DNA of 64,000 nt from Dimorphilus gyrociliatus (lineage: Eukaryota; Annelida; Polychaeta; Dinophilidae): the NCBI GenBank assembly GCA_904063045.1, contig CAJFCJ010000027.1, forward strand, positions 498,501-562,500, read 5' to 3'. Shown piece by piece: positions 27,337 to 38,524 of the stretch. The notes under the pieces are model-generated. The model did no database searches and was not told where the DNA came from. It saw only the letters and a list, made by a program, of their open reading frames with translations. Each line of letters begins with the position of its first letter. Position 1 is the first letter of the stretch. The position numbers were made by a program, and so were the translations under genes.

Positions 27337-28217
27337 TATGCATTTTCTGTTAAAAATTACCTAAAAATAGAAATTACAAAGAATTTTTTAATGTTTTAAT
27401 TTAGAAATTTACATCCAATAGAAACTAAAAAAATAACAATGCGTAATACTGTAATACTTTCCCTAGTATTAGGTTGACAAGCAACGCCATCTGCATACCA
27501 ATCCCAAACTAACTTTAAGATTAACAAGAATTTATTGCTAAGAGGTTATATTCCTATTGGCAAAAAGTACTACCATTTAAATTCTTCAAAGGTTCAGCCT
27601 AGTCAACCTTATTTCATATCTGTTAGAGCATCGACCTTATCAGTGGTTTTTGCTAAACTATAGGAAATAATGGAAAATCTAGCTGAGCGGTCGAATAGTT
27701 GGGTTTAGCCGACCGGTTTTCGGTAATGATTATGTTTCAAAGTACAACAATTAATCGTTACATCGATAACAAAGTTACTTGAAGAATTTGCAACATAAAT
27801 TCTCGTTTTACGCTAAGTGAAAATGCCAGAGTAAATACTTTTTTTTATTACGCAATGATATTATTCATACGAAGCGATGAATGAAAGATTGCTGTATATA
27901 ATTTGATTTGTATAAAGCTTGTCAGCAGACAGATAAATTAGAAAATTTTACATGATTATACAGTATATTTGCAGTCAGTTCTTTTCTATTTTTAAACTTA
28001 AAGTATTCACTTAACAAATTCAAGATTTGTGTACATAATAATCATATCAATAGCAATGTATGTGTTTTATTTTGGAAACATTGTACAATGATTATTAATG
28101 ATTGGATGATTTGTATTACCAATTGTTTACCAGGAGAAAAACATCTCGAAGAGTCACTTATGTAATTTATAAAACTTTAATCATACTGAAAGAGTGATAG
28201 TAGTAGTGTTAGTAGTT

Positions 28218-28250
<33 letters not shown>

Positions 28251-28789
28251 TCCTCCCTCCTTCTCTCTCTCTCTTTCTCCCTCTCTTCGAAGGCAACAGA
28301 ATAAAAAGTAATATTTGAAAAACTATAAAGTAACCTAAGGATGTATTTAGCATTCCATTATCTATTTACTATATAAGAAAAAATAACAGGCATTTCTATA
28401 AAAAGCTTTTTATAAAATAGAATTGGTTCAATGAACTTTCCTAAAGTGTAAAAGTTGAAAAAAAAGTCCAACTTCCTGTTTATAAAATAGTTAAGATTCT
28501 TCCCTTGGAATGGATAAATTCAACTAAAAACTTTCTTTTTTTTTGTAATATTATCCAACTGATGACTATTGCAGAAGTGCTAAATTTTTTTCCTTTTGTG
28601 AAAAAAATAGGCCTAATTAAAATTCCTTTTTTATTTACCCCGCCCCTGAAATGGTAAGTAGTAAGGAAGAAAAACAAAAAATAATTCAAATATCTTGTTT
28701 AGAAGTTTATTTTTTTAATATTTTTATAAAATATCCATACATGCATTAAGGCTTATATCTTTCTTAAATGTTTGTATATATATATATAA

Positions 28790-28792
<3 letters not shown>

Positions 28793-28836
<44 letters not shown>
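28793..28836. repeat. TA dinucleotide repeat
   Basis: About 22 uninterrupted TA units in intergenic DNA to the right of the spacer centre and left of the VWA gene. Confidence 0.95.
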
Positions 28837-28839
<3 letters not shown>

Positions 28840-29068
28840 TGCATATAAAATACAGTTAAATATTTTGCATTAAATGTTAATTAGTACTTTCATCAATAAT
28901 ATTTCATCTTTTAAATTAAAATTAGTAATATCTTTAACGATTATTCATACTTTAACTCTTAAAAGGAAAACGCAACTGCACTCATTTATGAATTCTCCAC
29001 TAAGCTAATTGAGTTTTAATCTTTGTTTCTTTATAAAATTGCATATACCATTGAAAGAGTTATAATGT

Positions 29069-31948
29069 TTAAAACGTAGAACATGCACGTACTAATTGCT
29101 CCATTTCCGTTTGACAGAACTGCAGAGGCTCTGGTCCTTCTTTGGCTCTCTCTCGAATATTGTTCAACAGATCCAATAAAATCACATATATATTCTATAA
29201 TTATTTAGAAAAATTAGCTTTATATCTCTTTCTCTGAAGTTATTAAACGAACCTGCATAAGGAGAATTAAACTCATCCAGAAAAATAATATTGGTCTTTT
29301 CTCTAGCTCTTCTACAATAGCTTGTATCGGAAAGATCGTTGTAGCATCTTCCGGAAATGAGAAACAAAGTCCGTTTGTCGCTATTCAGAATCGCCTTATA
29401 GGAGGAGAGAGTCGGGAGGATAAAGAAAAAAGCATGTTTAAAACTCTTTTGTTTTAGCCCATAAAAAATTCTTTATAAAAATTTCTTAGTATCAAACATG
29501 TAAATAAGAAATAAAAACAAGTTGATTTGATTGAACTGGAATTTAGACTCGTACTAGAATATCTTTCTCTCTTTCTATCTCTCTCTATCTCTCTTGTTTC
29601 TTTTTCTAAGTACATATTATAAATCAACTAGAATATATTTCCAATGAAACGAAAGTAATAGATTAAATAGATCACCAGCAGAAGGATTTCTTAGAAAATC
29701 ATAAATATTTTCGCCAGTGGAAAAAAAAATAACCACCAACCTTTACAGGCTTAGACATAAAAAAAAGATAAATGGTAAAACGGTATCGATCATGCCTTAA
29801 AAAGGCATAAACGTTCGCAGGAAAATCTTTCTTTATGATATTTTTTGGTGGATAAGACTAGAAGAATAATACCAGCAGAAGCAGTGAGTTAAGAGAGCAA
29901 ATAAGAAAGAAAAAAGGAAAATTTAGATAGATAGATAGATAGAAGACAAGGAAGTAAACACCTAAGCTTTATATTTAGTTTATGTACGTAGTTTTAATCT
30001 TTGGAAAAGTTATTATTCACTTTTTAAGTATTTTTTTCTTAGAATTTCTTGGAAGTGTAAAAGAGATTAACTAATTTTTTTATATAAAAATTTCGTATCG
30101 ACTTTTACCTGATAATCATTCTGCCGAAGAGCTTGGGGATTTGATATAAAAATGACTGAAATTTGGCCATGCTCTGGTCTGAAAAACAAACAAAACAAAC
30201 AAAACTATTGCAAGTATAACAATATATTGAAATTAGAATGATTTAACTTACGGATGAGAATATTGCTGTAAAGTGTGTTTTGCCATTTGATCATTGGCGT
30301 TATGTATACTTTCTTCTACTCTAAATTGACTGTGGATTCTTTGAATATGTTCAATTTTTTTATCTTCTAGCATGGCAAAACCCTCATGAAAGGTAAATCC
30401 CCAAGGATGGCAATCTTGCCGAAGTAATGATATATGAACTGAATTCTTTCGGATGAACTTTTTAAAATGATCAAGAATATCCGTAATAATTCTTTCGTAG
30501 CTATTCAACTTTGCATCAGTTCCGTAGAGTGGAACGCAGAATAATATATCCAAATGTTCTAGCCAAGTTTTTTTTGGGCATATTTTGTCGCACGGTTCCC
30601 GACAATGAGCTGGACAAGTTGGTTCAGTAACAGGGGGTGGTCTTCCACAAGCTTCGAACCAAACATTAACCAATGTCTTATTTAAATTTTGTGTATTATT
30701 ATTAATAATAATAGATGTATGATCCTCGATTAGAGGAAGAACAAATCTCCACGATTCAAACGTTTGACTGTTTAAAATAAAGCAAAAGGTGTGTAAATTA
30801 TACTTGGGCTAGAAAATGTTTAGATTTTTATAAAGGTCAAACTAAGAATTTCGTATACATACAATGATGTAAACAAATATATTTTCTAATGTTTTATACT
30901 AGTCTACTATGAATACTGATTGTATACGTTATACATACATATATTAATATATATACAGTATATGTATATACTGTATATACTGGTACAAGTCATATTAGTA
31001 TTATAGAGAAAATACGATAATATAGTGAAGCTATTAGTATTAGTTCTTAGTAAATTCTTTTAAAAAGTCAATAAAAAGATGGTCTTTTTATGTTATTTCA
31101 ATGGAATTGCTTATTTAATCTAAGATTTTTTTGCAAAGATCTTGGATTACTGCTTAACTATAATGGGATGATAGAGCGTAGATTCTCTTTGAATGTCAAG
31201 AATATGTTTTCAATTTTCCCCCTTCGCATAACCTTATAAAAATACACATCGAGTCACGTATGCAATCGAATTTTTACAAGAATCATTTAGTTTAGTTTAC
31301 TAACAATTTAATTAGGCGAATCATACTCACTTATCAACTTTAAAGAAGATGATCTTATCAATTTTATTAGATTTCTTTGCCGCTAGTAGTTTACTAAATC
31401 CAAAATTTAAATTGTATGTATTTTCTTTAAACTCTCCATCGCTTATAACAACAAGGATTATTGGTAGATTATCTTGTTCTTTTAATCTCTGTAATCGTTC
31501 CAAGTGACCAGGTTCGTGTAAATAAACATTCAAACCAGTATTTATTTTTGTTGAACGAGTCCAATTCAAAGGTTTAGGTCTCATATTTTCAATTTTATGA
31601 ACCATTTCAGATCTAATCCTTTCGTTGTGAAGTCTTTTGTCGGAATTCCATACTGTTTTGGAATATTTGGCAAATTCTATTAAACCAAAAGTAGATTTTT
31701 CCGACAAGTATTTTAACGTAAGTATAATTATCTGTTTCTCTCTTTCTAGATTATCAACAACTGAAGACGACGAGTCCATAATAATTGTAATATGAGCTTT
31801 GCATTTTTGCAAACTTTGCTTTATCCTTTTTTAAGTGGAACGTTGAAGATAAGAAGGAAAAGAATAAAATTAATTAATGTTTATGTAAATAACAAAAACT
31901 AAGTAATTAATACTAATTACATCTAAATAGTACAATAGTCGTTTTATC

Positions 31949-32017
<69 letters not shown>

Positions 32018-32524
32018 TTTTCTTAGCTGTCGGATTCGATAAAGAATAGGCTGTTAAGCTGTACTGTTAAAACAATAAACAGCTCGATAAATACTGAAGG
32101 TGTGTAAGTTTTTTTTGTCTTGAAAATGTTGCAAACGGTCAACAGGTTTTATTTATATTTTCTGTACCATTTTTTTCTTTAATATTTCACTTAATATGAC
32201 CCTTTTTCTTCTTCTTCTTCTTCTTCTTTCAATTGCATTTTATTTATAACTATTTATCAATATTTATATAATTAATTAAACAATTATATACTTACGCTTC
32301 TATGTATCTTAGATCATCCACGTATCGCAAGTTATCGGAATATGAGTTGACTGTTTATAGGATAAGGGAAACATTATAATAAATAATAACAATAATAATC
32401 CGTAGAGAAATAAATAAAGAGTTAATTAAAAAATTGAATATTAAGTAATTAATAGAAACTTACCGAACACTTTATGTTGGTGAATAACAGCTATTAAGAT
32501 GAATAGTAGCTGACGGCTAGACAT
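29069..32524 (-). CDS. Secreted VWA-domain protein
   Basis: Exons on the minus strand are 32464-32524, 32296-32350, 31331-31825, 30252-30767, 30109-30178 and 29253-29394, all joining in phase, plus a probable last exon 29069-29194. Residues 1-20 are a signal peptide (MSSRQLLFILIAVIHQ). A VWA domain spans about 48-205 with a complete MIDAS: D56-x-S58-x-S60 in IIMDSSSSV, the threonine in STKINTGL, and the aspartate in VVISDGEF. A cysteine-rich linker (ACGRPPPVTEPTC... CDKIC) follows, then about 200 residues that resemble a second VWA fold without a MIDAS. VWA proteins of this kind bind matrix or cell-surface ligands through a divalent metal. The final junction is uncertain: the GTTCGT donor at 29252 is phase 1, but the best last-exon frame (LLDLLNNIRERAKEGPEP) needs phase 0. 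An acceptor AG lies four bases before the ATG. Confidence 0.75.
31948..32017. repeat. TA dinucleotide repeat
   Basis: A long TA repeat with two TATG/TACA interruptions, in the second intron of the VWA gene. Confidence 0.9.
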
Positions 32525-33088
32525 TTTTCTGATAGAATACAAACAGATAATATTAAAGAGGAAAAAAATAGTTTATATATACAAAACGATTTTCGAATGA
32601 ACAAGTATAAAAACTTAAAGAAAAAAAATAAAAACATGCCATTAGGTGAAGAAAAAAGTGTTTCGTAAGATTTAAAAACAAATTTCACCTCACTCTTTTG
32701 TTATTACAGGTTTACAAAGTCTGATGGGCGTAGTACATAGTCAGGAAATCGTAGGCCATATAAAAAAAATTCTAAGTATCCAACGTTTGCAGCTGTCCGA
32801 TAACAGTAGACCTTTGCGAAACGCTTGATTGAAAAATTTGCAACAGACGCTTAACACTATTATTAAAACGTTCCTATTAGTTATTATTTTATAGCGTATA
32901 GCAATTAATCAAATAATTAATCCAAGGCCCTTATTGTCTTTTCTTAATTTTTTAGTTAAAGAGGGCAAAAAAACATGTACAACAACAGTGCGACACACAT
33001 AAAGATAAAAGTAGAAAAGTAGAAGCAATTATCCTTCTCTAACGTATGATTCAAGTAGATTATTAATTGATATTTAGTTATATCTTAC

Positions 33089-33640
33089 CTCCAAATAAGC
33101 TGCTATCACTCCTTTCTCTAAAAGTTGATAAATGTTAATTTTTGATCCTGTAGAAGGTTTACGAAAGATTATGGCAAAAAAATCAGTTAAAGCTTGTCTT
33201 CTCTCTTCTAATGTTCCGTATTTGTCGGACCGCTATCAAACTTGATATTGAGCTGTTTTAAAATAACTTTTAAGTAACTTTTAGCAAACTTTTTTTTATT
33301 ATAAAAACATTTTATAGTAAAGGATGGAAGGCATTTGAAATGTTAAAGTTTTTTTAAAGAGATAGAGAGATTAGGAGGGGAAAAAGAAAGAAAGAAAGAA
33401 ATAGTAGATAAGTTAGAAAGAAACAAAACAAAAATAAAAACTTTAAAGTTGAAAAAATAATAGAAAAAAAGTTTTGTTTTTAAGAAAACTTGTTATAAAA
33501 GTTTATTATAAAGAAAACTTATCAGCGGAGAAAGTTTATACTTACCTATGCAACAGTCATAGCGGAAAATAAAGAATCTTTGGCAAAAGAACTGGGTGCC
33601 CCAGTGTTTAGACTGCCGAATAGGGAACCAGAGTAAACTG
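33089..33640 (-). other. Two spliced exon-like segments upstream of VWA gene
   Basis: The minus-strand segment 33089-33232 sits between an ATAG acceptor and a perfect GAG|GTAAGA donor and encodes 48 open codons, including RSDKYGTLEERRQALTDFF. A second segment, about 33546-33638, sits between TTCTACAG and ATAG|GTAAGT and encodes SGSLFGSLNTGAPSSFAKD. Spliced together they share a frame but are separated by an in-frame TAG formed at the end of the upstream segment. Joining the downstream segment to the first VWA exon also stops at once. They may be 5' untranslated exons of the VWA gene, parts of another gene, or a decayed gene. No family is recognised. Confidence 0.35.
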
Positions 33641-33897
33641 TAGAATATCACGTGATTAAGAGAGAACGTTTTGATAAAAAAATCTATTTTAACTTACAGA
33701 TTCATTTATCATATATGTGACTAATTTTAGAAGTATTTTATTAATCATTATATAATGAAGCGGATGTAAAAATTTCAATATTTACCAATGAATTAGAGAG
33801 ATTCTAATCGCTTTTATCAAACTTTTTCCCACTCATTTTTGAAATACTAGAAAGCTTAACTTAAGTTTTAGCTTAAATATCTTATAATAATAGGCTT

Positions 33898-34045
33898 GTG
33901 TTTCTTTCTTTATGTCCAAAAAGTAGTGTACTTTTGACAAGTGAAAGTTCTACAAGTCCGATTGAGCTGCCAATTTCGTTCGGAAAATACCAACAATCTG
34001 CATTAGAGTGTAAATATAATCAATCAAACTATAGAGCGAATGTGG
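33898..34045. other. Unresolved coding-like segment
   Basis: On the plus strand a frame with SESSTSPIELPISFGKYQQ ends at a GAG|GTATTC donor near 34045. On the minus strand an equally plausible frame (CWYFPNEIGSSIGLVELSL) covers the same bases. I cannot choose between them and recognise neither. Confidence 0.2.
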
Positions 34046-34149
34046 AGGTATTCATTCATCTGGTTCTTTCGAACATAAATTGTACATGCAAATATATCTT
34101 GTTTCTGAGGAAAATATCTTTCTTTTCACGGAAACCGCACCCCATTTAA

Positions 34150-36261
34150 ATATTTCACTCAAGTTTTTAGTAGCAAAAATCGTCGACCTTATACCCTCTT
34201 ATCCTAACAACATTTGACCATTCTTTCATCATATATCTCCTCGAAGAAATTTTAGAACGATTAATTGTAAACAATCTTTGTGTAATTGCCGCTATTATGG
34301 AATGGGAAGAGACTAAGAGAGAGATTGCATTTATGTATGTATGTATATATGTATGTTTGCGTATGTGAAAGCGAGAGAGAGAGAGAGAGAGGGAGAGATA
34401 GGGATACAGAAATAGGAGAAGACAATTTATAGTTTAAAAAGATGGAAAGTAAAATATAATCTCCTTTTCTTTCTATTTTATCAATTTCCGGTAGAGAAAA
34501 TATTACTTATCTTTTTAATATGAAAACAATAGATAGTTAATAAAAGAAGAAGAACTAAAATAAAATCTATGAACTAGTCAAGTACACATATAAGACTATT
34601 AAGGCTCATTATATCTACTTCTAGAACATAAACTTTATATTATATAATTAGTAAAAAGTAGTTTCCATAAATTTCTCACGAGAATCTAATAGCCTATCAT
34701 TAAGCAGATATCTTGACTAAAGTATAGGGTTCGCTGGTGCATTAGGTAATCAACGCTTTAACGCTTCATTCAGCTTGCTATTATTCTTTCTATTATAAGA
34801 TTTATGCCTAATTACAAAATAAGAGAGAAAAGAGCTTTCTTGACTGAAAATATTGAGCATATATATTTTTTTATTTATAATAATAAAAAAAAACAAGAAA
34901 CTCCTAAAAAGTAATCAAGTAGTCAGTGAGTATGAGAAACACATTGTTCTTATATAGCTATAGTTACCTCCCATATGAATCATTTTACAGATTTTGTAAA
35001 ATGGTAGCTTTTATTTTAATTTGTACAAACAGTTTTAATCCATTTTAAGAATATAACCTTATAGCTTCCAGCAACGAAAAGGCTTGCAGTTAGCATATGT
35101 TTTACAGTATTAATGAAAGTAATACACAATCCACATTCCGTGAGGCCTACTTGACCATGTTTTCTTAAGTGAGTATAAGGTATACATAATATGTTTATAG
35201 ATGATAATTTGAAAGAAAAATTACACAAAAAAGAATATGTAGGCTATTATGTTACTTTTCTTTATAAAAGATAAGAAAAACGGGAGAAATTTTACTTGAA
35301 TGTATAATACTTTTATAAAAATATGGGACGGTAGTAAATCTGTTTTTCTTTTTCAAGAGGTGAGATCTCACCCAATAACTTAATCTATTTATATTTACTA
35401 TAGAATAACTGAATACGTCCTCAAAAAGTAATTTCTTTACAAATCATCTACTTTACATAAATACGACGTCCGCCCACAATATGCTCTCATAATTTTATAA
35501 TTTAATTCGAATTTGTCACGCAAGCTTCCTTTTTTTCCTTATTTCTTTCTTTTATGAAACTTTTCATCGTTTTACTTTTCCTCTCCCACTTTACTCATTT
35601 CTCATCTTCCTTACCTGTACACACACACACACACACACACACTCACTGATATAAAAATACACACACACACACACACACACATCTTCACTCACTCACTCAC
35701 TCACACTTAAACAATCATACATGCAGAAATAAACTCCCATTTAACATTACTGCAACAAATTTAAAACTAATTCGCCATTTTTATTTCATTTATTCTGTTA
35801 TTGTGAATATAATGAATTTTTTAATTTGCAGAGATACTTCTTTCTTCTTCTCTTCAAGATAATCTTCTTATATATCTTTATCTAGTTAAAGTATTAATAC
35901 TTGTGCAAATTGACATTTGTTGACTTTGTTTGAACTTGAAACCTAAGTAAGAATAGTTAAAGAATAATGTGAAGAACTCTTGAATGTCAAATTAACATAT
36001 TTTTTTTTCTTTTTTTTTTGAATTCATATTTTTGGCTGCTGGATAATTTGTAATTAAAGTCAAACAAGCTTTTGTTGTAAACAAATAAATGTCTATATAT
36101 ATATATATAACAAAGAATAAAGGAAAAAAGATATGGTAAACGGAGTAGTACAGGAAGTACTTGAACAAATAGGAAACTAAAATTGCTCCGTGAATGTAAT
36201 AGTTAAGAATAAGAATAAATATAGCAAAGAAATTAGCTAATGTTAAATTATTTGAGTTGAA
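34150..36261. other. Spacer between VWA and PAN-C1q genes
   Basis: No gene seen. It includes a GA run at about 34373-34392, a perfect 14-bp palindrome GGTGAGATCTCACC at 35359-35372, and CA/ACTC repeats at 35619-35704. The minus-strand frame at 35016-35228 lacks exon signals. Confidence 0.5.
35619..35704. repeat. Compound CA and ACTC microsatellite
   Basis: Two CA runs (about 35619-35642 and 35660-35681) are separated by an AT-rich stretch and followed by ACTC units up to about 35704. Confidence 0.9.
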
Positions 36262-37942
36262 TTAGATCGTTGAAACGTAAAACATTGTAAAACTTGTTGA
36301 ATGGAAATCACTGCGAAAACCATAAGGGGATTCCGATTCAAAGTATAATTCATCTCCTTTCTGTAATTTCAAGAGTATAGTACGACTAAATATATCAAAT
36401 TTTCCAGCTGATCTTCCATTTTTTAAAACACCACCTGAATATTGATTATTAATCATAAGTTTAAACTGAACATTTTTATTATCAGTCGCACCAACTCCCA
36501 TGTACATAAAATAAATGCCTGGTACTTTTATCATGTACGTATCAAGCGAAGAATCCCAAAAATTGCCCTCGTTTACAAACACTTTGCTGAAAGGAACAGG
36601 GTTAGATGCTGGTGAACCCTGAGAGGAAATTTCGGTTGCGGCTGAAATCATGGGATATCTTCGACCAACTTTTATTCTTAACATCGTGAGAGAACTTCCC
36701 GCAAAGCCCCTTAGTATTCCAAATTCTACCTTACAATGGAATATATCATTCTCATATAAGTATATGGAGAAAGCTCTCGATATTGTATCATCGTTAGAAT
36801 TATTTTCTCTCAATATACCAGACTGTACAATGAACATATCGTTAACAAAACATAGCATTTTAAATTTTGGACCCTCAGCAGTAATTCCAAGATTGATATA
36901 ATACACTCCTTTTTTCTTAATTCGAAACTTTCGCGTATCTTCGATCTCGATACCTTTGATTTCTCTCACATCTTGATAGTGAACGGTTTCACCAGCATTT
37001 GTATCGTCACCAAGAGTCGTTGCGGATAGATATTCGGGACTATCGTATTTAAACATTAACCACGAAAGAATTCTCGAGTTCATTGTGCCAATAGGTTTTG
37101 CATCTATATAATAAACTTCCGGAAAGACTATGCTTTCAGCAGAAAAGTAATCGAAAGATGTAATACTATTTAAAGAATAACTATTACCAGATTGATAAGA
37201 AGTTAACTTTATGTCATATTTCGATGTAGAGTTCCTTAAGATGATCTCATTTGCGAATTTATTAAAAGCGAAATTTAATCCTGTAATATACATTCCATCT
37301 TCTTTCACGACGGCTTCTTTCGTAGATATTTTGTATAGATTCTTATTGTTGAAGTCCATGAATTCAAAATTACATTTTGACCCAGGAGTCATCGAACCAT
37401 GAGACGTTTCAGAATATACGAAAAAAGCAGGCTTGTCATCTAAAATAGAATAAAAACTATATTCGACTGTATGTCCTTATATTAGCCTACTAACCTGAAT
37501 TCTCTCCAAAATCATCGTAAGTGAACAAGTTTACCTTTAAAGAAGACGCATATTGTAATATTGAATATATGGTTTAATTAATAGAAGAGAAAGAATGTGA
37601 AAATAGTCCAGAGAGATAAGAAATAATACAAACTGGTCTAGCAAAAACTTTTCCAGCTTTTGAATGGCATTCAGTACCAAATGAATTGGGATAAAAATAA
37701 CACATTTTCTGATTTTTGTCAAATGACAAACTTTCGCATTGTTTCGCTTGAGAGCAGAGAATTGAACATTTTAAGATGTTTCCAGTCGAAAAGTGTTCAG
37801 AATCCATAACATTTGAATAACAATAATCATTATGGAAAACTTCATAGAGAATTTCTTGCAATTCATCCCCTCTCGCTTGAAAGCAAAATTGAATTAATAA
37901 GGTTAATGATAGATAGAGAAAGTTTAAATATATGCGCTTCAT
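36262..37942 (-). CDS. Secreted PAN/Apple plus triple C1q-like protein
   Basis: Two exons, 37630-37942 and 36262-37439, join in phase 1 to 496 residues. Residues 1-22 are a signal peptide (MKRIYLNFLYLSLTLLIQFC). Residues about 35-104 hold a PAN/Apple-like cysteine pattern (YCYSNV, LKCSILCSQAKQCESL, KMCYFYP, ECHS). The second exon encodes about 390 residues that read as three consecutive C1q/TNF-type jelly rolls. They begin near KPAFFVYS (107), near TVHYQDV and near VPFSKVFVN. The clearest signatures are GVYYINLGI in the second and PGIYFMYMGVGA with FSRTILLKLQKGDELYFES in the third. C1q modules trimerise and bind varied ligands, and invertebrate secreted C1q proteins are often lectin-like or immune. 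The first jelly roll is the least certain. A TTTGTGGCAG acceptor-like sequence ends four bases before the ATG. Confidence 0.85.
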
Positions 37943-38266
37943 ATTACTGCCACAAAAAAGAAAAGCTGATAATTCTTAAAGTTATATATATATATATATA
38001 TGTATTTAATTTTGTTTGAATGTTCAATAAAAATAATCTATTTAGGTAAGTGGTTCTATTGAGTGTTTTCTCTTTATGATAGCCAAACTATTAAAGCACT
38101 TTTTGACTATAAGGAAGTTGTAAGAGATGGATTATCGATTCCTTAACAACTGAACATCGTCTTTATTGTTCAGTTTGAAGTCGAAACACTTAAAAATTGT
38201 TGCTTGTATTTTACTAAAGTAAACTCATTTTTTGGCCGGAAGACAGCTCTCAACTGCTTTTGAAAA

Positions 38267-38524
38267 TTACCATTTAGGATAAATACAATTAGGCCATTTT
38301 TTTACCAATTCTTTTTGTTGTTGATTAAATAGTTCCATTAAAAGTATACACTTTAAGAGAAAGTCATTCTTGAAAATATATTCATGAAGTACTATAGGAA
38401 AGCTACTTAAAGATGTTACAGTTTTTTTCTCCTTTCGTTCTAGTAGCTTTAAGACGCTCTCACGAAGTTTCAAGGTGAGAAAACCCAACATTTTAGAGAC
38501 ACAAAAGGTCTTTCTCTTTTTCAT
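38267..38524 (-). CDS. Small hypothetical ORF
   Basis: An 85-codon minus-strand frame starts with ATG at 38524 (MKKRKTFCVSKMLG). Its composition is less Tyr/Ile-biased than random frames here, with LKLLERKEKKTVTSL and a basic hydrophobic C-terminus. I recognise no domain, no signal peptide is evident, and no clear splice or polyadenylation signal supports it. It may be a random open frame; it lies 325 bp upstream of the start of the PAN-C1q gene. Confidence 0.2.
   Translation of the reverse strand: MKKRKTFCVSKMLGFLTLKLRESVLKLLERKEKKTVTSLSSFPIVLHEYIFKNDFLLKCILLMELFNQQQKELVKKWPNCIYPKW

Larger units (their letters stand above)
23425..29068. other. Gene-free AT-rich spacer
   Basis: No gene that I can support. 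It contains TA-rich patches with TATAGTATA/TACTG interruptions (about 23580-23725), GA tracts (about 25760-25835 and 26572-26592), a hairpin at 27305-27336, a GC-richer patch at about 27480-27760 without a convincing exon, a CT repeat at about 28218-28242 and a pure TA repeat at 28793-28836. Short open frames such as those at 26122 and 28480 look random. Confidence 0.5.
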
